The notes under the pieces were generated by a model, which did not search any database, was not told the DNA's origin, and saw only the letters and a list, made by a program, of their open reading frames with translations. DNA of 8,016 nt, taken from Anaerolineae bacterium. Its GTDB lineage: Bacteria; Chloroflexota; Anaerolineae; Anaerolineales; E44-bin32. This document shows, in pieces, positions 4,263 through 8,016 of this stretch (position 1 is the first letter of the stretch; each line of letters opens with the position of its first letter). The stretch spans positions 1 to 8,016 of the forward strand of contig JAUVOZ010000090.1 of the NCBI GenBank assembly GCA_030598885.1, in the 5' to 3' direction. Made by a program: the position numbers and the translations under genes.

Positions 4263-5918
4263 ATGTCTCATAATAGAGTTTTCAGCTTAACCCTTGTTCT
4301 TGCGCTCCTCTTGGTAACGCCCACTGCGGCTCTGGCAGAGGATGGACAATTTATCACAGTGACGCCTACTGCAACCTGTGACGAAGTCGACTTTGAGGTT
4401 GCCGTCGAATGGGGTACAGCCCCATACAGCCTGACCTGGGAATTTGGGGACGGCGAGCCAATAACTGTTGACGATGTCAAATCATTCCCGCATACGACCA
4501 GTCACCCCTATTCAGTTTCGGGTGATTATGAGTGGACTTTATCGATCGTTGACAGCTCGGATCCCGAAATGACCGGTACGGCGTCAGGCACAATGACCAT
4601 TGGACCGACAGTAACCCTGATCGCCGACATAATGCCGACTTTCTTAATACTTGATTCAGGCGAGGTCACCGCCAACTTTACCGCCGAGGTCGCCAACGAC
4701 CCATCTTCCTACACCTACCAATGGAATTTCGTAGGCGCATCGGATTTCGCCATCGGACCGGATCCCAACACCGCCTCTGCCACTTATACGGTAGCCGATA
4801 AGTTCACCGCCAGCGTGACGGTCACCGACGCGTGCGGCTTAACTCAAACCGATACTTTGTTGATCGTCGTTTTCGACCCCCAAACTTATTGCCACCCAAG
4901 GGCAAAGCAGATCGCCGATGCAGTCAACTCGCTTTATCCCGGTCAAGCTGAAACCCTTTACACCTGTGTGGATATCTACGAAATATTCCTTGGCAGCCTT
5001 ACCGGAACTCAGACCGGGTTCGGCCGCCTATGGCATGCCTACCAACTTGCATCGACGATCGAAGACCTCACCTGGGAACAGATTCGGGATTGGTCTCTGG
5101 ATGGTACCGGGTGGGGTCTACTCGTCCAACTTGATCGTTTTGCGGATGCCATAGACGAGCTTGGAATCGCGGATCTCATCGATCGTGTCTTAAGTGGCGA
5201 GAACACCGTGGGGCAAATCCGCACCGCGTTACGAAATGTCGTTCGATATGAGGCCGACTTCGAGGACGCCCTATCGAGGTTGGCGGATGGCGCATCTCCG
5301 GGCGAAATGGGTCAATTCTACCGTCTAGCTCAGGAGATGGATCTTACCCCCGAGATCCTTGACAGCTACCTCGAAATGGGCATTAGTATGCCGGAGCTGA
5401 AGCACGCAGCTAAACTTGCCACTCAGACTGACGGCGACTGGGCAACCCTCGCCGCCGCTCACGCTGCTGGCCACAGTTGGGGTGAGATCGGTCAGGCCTA
5501 TCGCCTGGCAGATGAGGATACTGAGGCCACGGAGATTTTGGAGATTGGTATCCAAGAGTTCCGCCGCCAACAGCGCGAGGAGGTACGAGAAGAAAGCGAG
5601 ACGGAACGCGATCTTCGCACTGCCACCCGCCTTGCAGAACAATATGACGTGAATGAAACGGAAGTGATGGATGTTTTCAACAACCAGTGTGACGCTGACT
5701 GGAGCTGTGTCCGATCTCATTTCCGCGAGCAGACTAGCGCTAGCGCAAATGATCAGACCGAGAAAAACCTGCGTACCGCGACTCGTCTCGCCGCGCAGTA
5801 CAGCGTGAGTGAAGAAGATGTAATGGGTTTATTTAATGGTGTTTGCCAGGGCGATTGGAACTGCGTTAGAAGCCACCTTCGCGATCAAGCGCGTGAGGAG
5901 CGCGATAAGGACAAATAG
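4263..5918 (+). CDS. Secreted protein with two PKD-like domains and C-terminal helical repeats
   Basis: The product is 551 residues from ATG 4263. Residues 1-25 form a classic signal peptide, with a hydrophobic core (about 7-18) and a likely cut after ALA at 25. Two PKD-like beta-sandwich domains follow: about 30-114, with WEFGDG at 59-64 and HPYSVSGDYEWTLSIVD, and about 115-205, with YQWNF and FTASVTVTDACG. From about 208 the protein is alpha-helical and repetitive: GEMGQFYRLA (347-356) recurs as GEIGQAYRLA (407-416) 60 residues later, and two near-identical 43-residue units end the protein (448-490 and 500-542), each with a C-x5-C pair. A charged linker (about 432-448) separates these parts. 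No C-terminal anchor or sorting signal is seen, so it is probably released or held by other surface components. PKD domains commonly mediate binding; no catalytic motif was recognised. The family name and ligand are unknown. Confidence 0.82.
   Translation: MSHNRVFSLTLVLALLLVTPTAALAEDGQFITVTPTATCDEVDFEVAVEWGTAPYSLTWEFGDGEPITVDDVKSFPHTTSHPYSVSGDYEWTLSIVDSSDPEMTGTASGTMTIGPTVTLIADIMPTFLILDSGEVTANFTAEVANDPSSYTYQWNFVGASDFAIGPDPNTASATYTVADKFTASVTVTDACGLTQTDTLLIVVFDPQTYCHPRAKQIADAVNSLYPGQAETLYTCVDIYEIFLGSLTGTQTGFGRLWHAYQLASTIEDLTWEQIRDWSLDGTGWGLLVQLDRFADAIDELGIADLIDRVLSGENTVGQIRTALRNVVRYEADFEDALSRLADGASPGEMGQFYRLAQEMDLTPEILDSYLEMGISMPELKHAAKLATQTDGDWATLAAAHAAGHSWGEIGQAYRLADEDTEATEILEIGIQEFRRQQREEVREESETERDLRTATRLAEQYDVNETEVMDVFNNQCDADWSCVRSHFREQTSASANDQTEKNLRTATRLAAQYSVSEEDVMGLFNGVCQGDWNCVRSHLRDQAREERDKDK
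5604..5888 (+). repeat. Tandem 43-residue repeat coding units with paired Cys
   Basis: Units at 5604-5732 and 5760-5888 are each 129 bp, separated by 27 bp. Their 43-residue translations align without gaps and match at 27 positions. Both share LRTATRLA, a Gln-Tyr, V-x-E, VM-x-x-F-N, and a C-x3-DW-x-C-VRSH ending. The earlier segment starting YRLAQEMDLTPEILDSYLEM (353 on) looks like a diverged relative lacking the Cys pair. The pattern suggests helix-turn-helix repeats with a possible disulphide in each of the last two. Confidence 0.75.
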
Positions 5919-5945
5919 TTCCCCATCCCAGTGTGTTTACAGTCT

Positions 5946-5972
5946 GCATGGGCGGGTTCACCCCGCCCATGC
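5946..5972 (+). terminator. 11-bp GC-rich hairpin, likely terminator of the PKD-protein gene
   Basis: GCATGGGCGGG (5946-5956) pairs perfectly with CCCGCCCATGC (5962-5972) around a 5-nt loop, 27 nt after the PKD-protein stop. The sequence TTGTATTT follows on the plus strand, a moderate T-rich tail. The hairpin sits between convergent genes. Read from the polymerase side there is no T-tract, so it should act mainly on plus-strand transcripts. Confidence 0.65.
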
Positions 5973-6085
5973 TTGTATTTCACCACATGTATCGTTTCTT
6001 TTCTCACGCTCGTTTTTTTAACAAGAAGTTATATCGGTTATAGTGAGAATCCGGTTCTGATGGTTCGGCTCAATTTTCCATGATG

Positions 6086-8016
6086 CTACGATTGCATCAG
6101 ATCATTAATTTCTTCAGCCTGAAACCAACCGCTCCCCCATTCGTCAACCCGCCAACGTCCGCTCAGGCACAACGGCTTCCAGGCTGGAGGCTTCTCTCTG
6201 TTGGCTAAAGCGACCTTGTCCATTTTCACGTTAACAAAGGTGGCGCCATCGCTAAAGAAGAAACCCCTGCCACCAGTCCAGCCAGGTAGACGGGCACCGA
6301 TGACCTTCACCATCCTATTAGCCATCTCGGGTAAACGGTGTAAGGTCAAGGCATCTCCGAGCCCATCAACTACCGTTGTTACTGGGTGTACGCTCACTGG
6401 TAGTCCCAGAATGTGCTGCTCCCATTTCATTCGTTGGGCTGATGTTTCAGGCGCCGAAGTAGAACCGTCAGCGAACGAAAAAGCCCTTTGATAAGCACTA
6501 CCAGCTCGGGCGACGTTCTCGGCTTCCACCAACAGCGCAGCTCGACTCTCACCAAGCCCATCCAACCCACCACATTGAATGAGGTGGGTCAACTCACGGT
6601 TCTGCAGCGGAACACGATCGATTAGATCTCTTAAGCTGGAAAAAAGGGCTTGCTCCCGTTGCTCGACTATTGCCTGGATGGACTTCCGACGCAAATCACG
6701 GACCTGACCCAACCCCATCCAGAGGATGGCCGCAGGGGCATGCTCATCATCTCTCTCAAAGGACAGCGTAAACCTGCGATCGCTCTGATTGACATGCGGT
6801 GGACGAACTTGAATCCCCAACCGAGCAGCCTCGGCCATGTATATCGCTGGGTGGTGGTAGCCACCGCGGTCAGCCAGACGGGCGCAGAGAAATGCAGTCG
6901 GCCAATGCGTTTTAAGATAAGCCATGCGGTAGCTGACGCCGGCATAGGCTGTCGCGTGCCCCTGGTTAAAACCATATCCGGCAAAGGCAATAACCTGCTC
7001 CCAGAGTTTCTCCGCTGATTGAGATGTAAAACCCAAACCTTCGGGGGGCGGTCGACCACATCCCGAAATAAACTTGGTTCGCATCGCGTCCATCTCACTC
7101 ACCCGGAATTTACTCATCCCGCGCCGCAAGTGGTCGGCCTCCTCCCAGCTCAACCCAGCGATCTCGCGCGCCACGCGTAAGATCTGTTCCTGGAAAATGA
7201 GCACCCCCATCGTAGAGCTCAGAATAGGTTCCAGCGCTGGATGAAGATACGTAACTTTCTCCTCCCCACGATAGCGCCGGACGAAAGCCTTCGCCATACC
7301 ACCGGTCGCCGGACCAGGTTTGAAAAAGGCGTTCGCTACCGCAAGATCAGGCACTGTACGCGCCCGCAACTTGCGTAAGGTGAGTTGCGCGCCTTCAGAT
7401 TCACATTGAAAGATGCCGATGGTCTCACCTTGGGACAACAAATCACCAGTCTTCGGATCGTCGAGGGGAATACTATCTAGGTGAAAGTCCAGATCATGGT
7501 GGCTTCGAATTAGCTCGACTGCATCCGCCAAAACAGTCAGGGCGCGGATACCCAGGAGGTCAATCTTGGGCAGACCAATCGCCTCCACGTCCGAGTGGGC
7601 AAATTGAGTGATAAGAAAGCCTTTTGGCGCCCACTGCACCGGTACCACATCGGTCAGCGGACCGGGGGTTATGACTACGCCGCCGGGATGGACGCTTAGG
7701 TGGCGCGGTTGACCGACGATCCGATAGCCGGCACTCACAACCTCACGGAGCCGTTCGTCTTCCAGCTCAGCGAGCAGATCTTCAACGGTGCGTCGATCCC
7801 GCCGGCGCGGATCAGGGTGCCAATATCTCGGTAGCCGGGCGGTCAAGTTCTTGATTTGCGCTTCATCAAAACCATAGGCTTTAGCAGTCTCACCAACCGC
7901 CGATTTCGGACGCATGGTACTGACCGTGGCTACAAGCGCCACTCGGTCCTCACCATATGTACGGCGTACGTAATCTAGAACTTCGTCACGCCTACGGCTG
8001 CAGAAATCCAGGTCGA
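6086..8016 (-). CDS. dnaE: C-family DNA polymerase III alpha subunit, DnaE2/ImuC-like, C-terminal part
   Basis: The frame stays open past 7942 to the right edge, giving 642 residues that begin at DLDFCSRRRDEVLDYV, the catalytic Asp-x-Asp motif of bacterial replicative-type polymerases (E. coli DnaE D401/D403). The third catalytic Asp lies in PKIDLLG (visible residue 152). Other family marks are GIFQCES, KPGPATGGM, GVLIFQEQ, YGFNQGHATAYAGVSY, a helix-hairpin-helix stretch (CGGLDGLGESRAALL) and a C-terminal OB-fold-like end (about 569-642). RHLSVHPGGVVIT followed by GPLTDVVPVQ resembles DnaE2, and the protein stops after the OB fold with no DnaE1-type tau-binding tail. PKIDLLG and NQGHATAYA are closer to DnaE1. 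A translesion or repair polymerase is therefore the best guess, but a replicative DnaE paralogue is not excluded. The N-terminal PHP domain lies outside the window. The downstream neighbour is convergent. Confidence 0.88.
   Translation of the reverse strand, partial: DLDFCSRRRDEVLDYVRRTYGEDRVALVATVSTMRPKSAVGETAKAYGFDEAQIKNLTARLPRYWHPDPRRRDRRTVEDLLAELEDERLREVVSAGYRIVGQPRHLSVHPGGVVITPGPLTDVVPVQWAPKGFLITQFAHSDVEAIGLPKIDLLGIRALTVLADAVELIRSHHDLDFHLDSIPLDDPKTGDLLSQGETIGIFQCESEGAQLTLRKLRARTVPDLAVANAFFKPGPATGGMAKAFVRRYRGEEKVTYLHPALEPILSSTMGVLIFQEQILRVAREIAGLSWEEADHLRRGMSKFRVSEMDAMRTKFISGCGRPPPEGLGFTSQSAEKLWEQVIAFAGYGFNQGHATAYAGVSYRMAYLKTHWPTAFLCARLADRGGYHHPAIYMAEAARLGIQVRPPHVNQSDRRFTLSFERDDEHAPAAILWMGLGQVRDLRRKSIQAIVEQREQALFSSLRDLIDRVPLQNRELTHLIQCGGLDGLGESRAALLVEAENVARAGSAYQRAFSFADGSTSAPETSAQRMKWEQHILGLPVSVHPVTTVVDGLGDALTLHRLPEMANRMVKVIGARLPGWTGGRGFFFSDGATFVNVKMDKVALANREKPPAWKPLCLSGRWRVDEWGSGWFQAEEINDLMQS

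Noticed and set aside
5987..6043. 18-codon plus-strand ORF (MYRFFSHARFF...) between the convergent genes
   Set aside because: No ribosome binding site, placed after the terminator hairpin, and partly made by a run of T.
6667..7098. 143-residue minus-strand frame inside the polymerase gene
   Set aside because: It is an alternate-frame shadow of a strongly conserved polymerase coding region.

Overview
The window (8,016 bp) looks like chromosomal DNA from a bacterium, most plausibly a member of the Chloroflexota (Anaerolineae-like). This is inferred from three things: an ECF sigma factor paired with a DUF5667-type membrane anti-sigma factor, a Hanks-type kinase fold with one membrane span and a Ser/Thr/Pro-rich outer tail, and a secreted PKD protein with helical repeats. 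No rRNA, tRNA, CRISPR array, transposase or phage gene was seen. The taxonomic call is inference and needs a database comparison.

Layout. The left edge (1-43, minus) carries the first 14 codons of a gene that runs out of the window, with a good ribosome binding site. A non-coding stretch follows (44-359) with short direct repeats and two hairpins. An ECF sigma factor (1279-1839, minus) and its membrane-bound anti-sigma partner (360-1286, minus) form an operon with an 8-nt overlap. A divergent promoter region (1840-2122) separates them from a plus-strand group: a very acidic 66-residue protein (2123-2323), a 10-codon ORF with the best Shine-Dalgarno in the window (2333-2365), a 47-codon small ORF (2375-2518) whose stop overlaps the next start as GTGA, and a membrane kinase-like protein (2515-3939). 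After a 323-nt gap comes a secreted PKD/helical-repeat protein (4263-5918), closed by an 11-bp GC-rich hairpin. Convergent to it, on the minus strand, is the C-terminal part of a C-family DNA polymerase alpha subunit (6086-8016), DnaE2/ImuC-like, which enters from the right edge exactly at its catalytic Asp-x-Asp motif.

How the genes may fit together. The left and middle genes read as an envelope-signalling locus. A sigma factor is held by a membrane anti-sigma with an outer DUF5667 domain. Divergent to it is a membrane protein whose kinase domain appears catalytically dead: the DFG Asp is Gly, the catalytic-loop Asn is Glu and the alpha-C Glu is Ser. Next comes a secreted PKD protein with Cys-bearing tandem repeats. 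That these act in one pathway is inference from proximity only. The polymerase gene is probably unrelated to them and belongs to a DNA repair or translesion function whose partners would lie beyond the right edge.

The most notable points are the predicted pseudokinase, the hidden small ORF coupled to it and interrupted by an in-frame TAA just after a near-perfect ribosome binding site, the acidic microprotein, and the paired 43-residue Cys repeats in the secreted protein.
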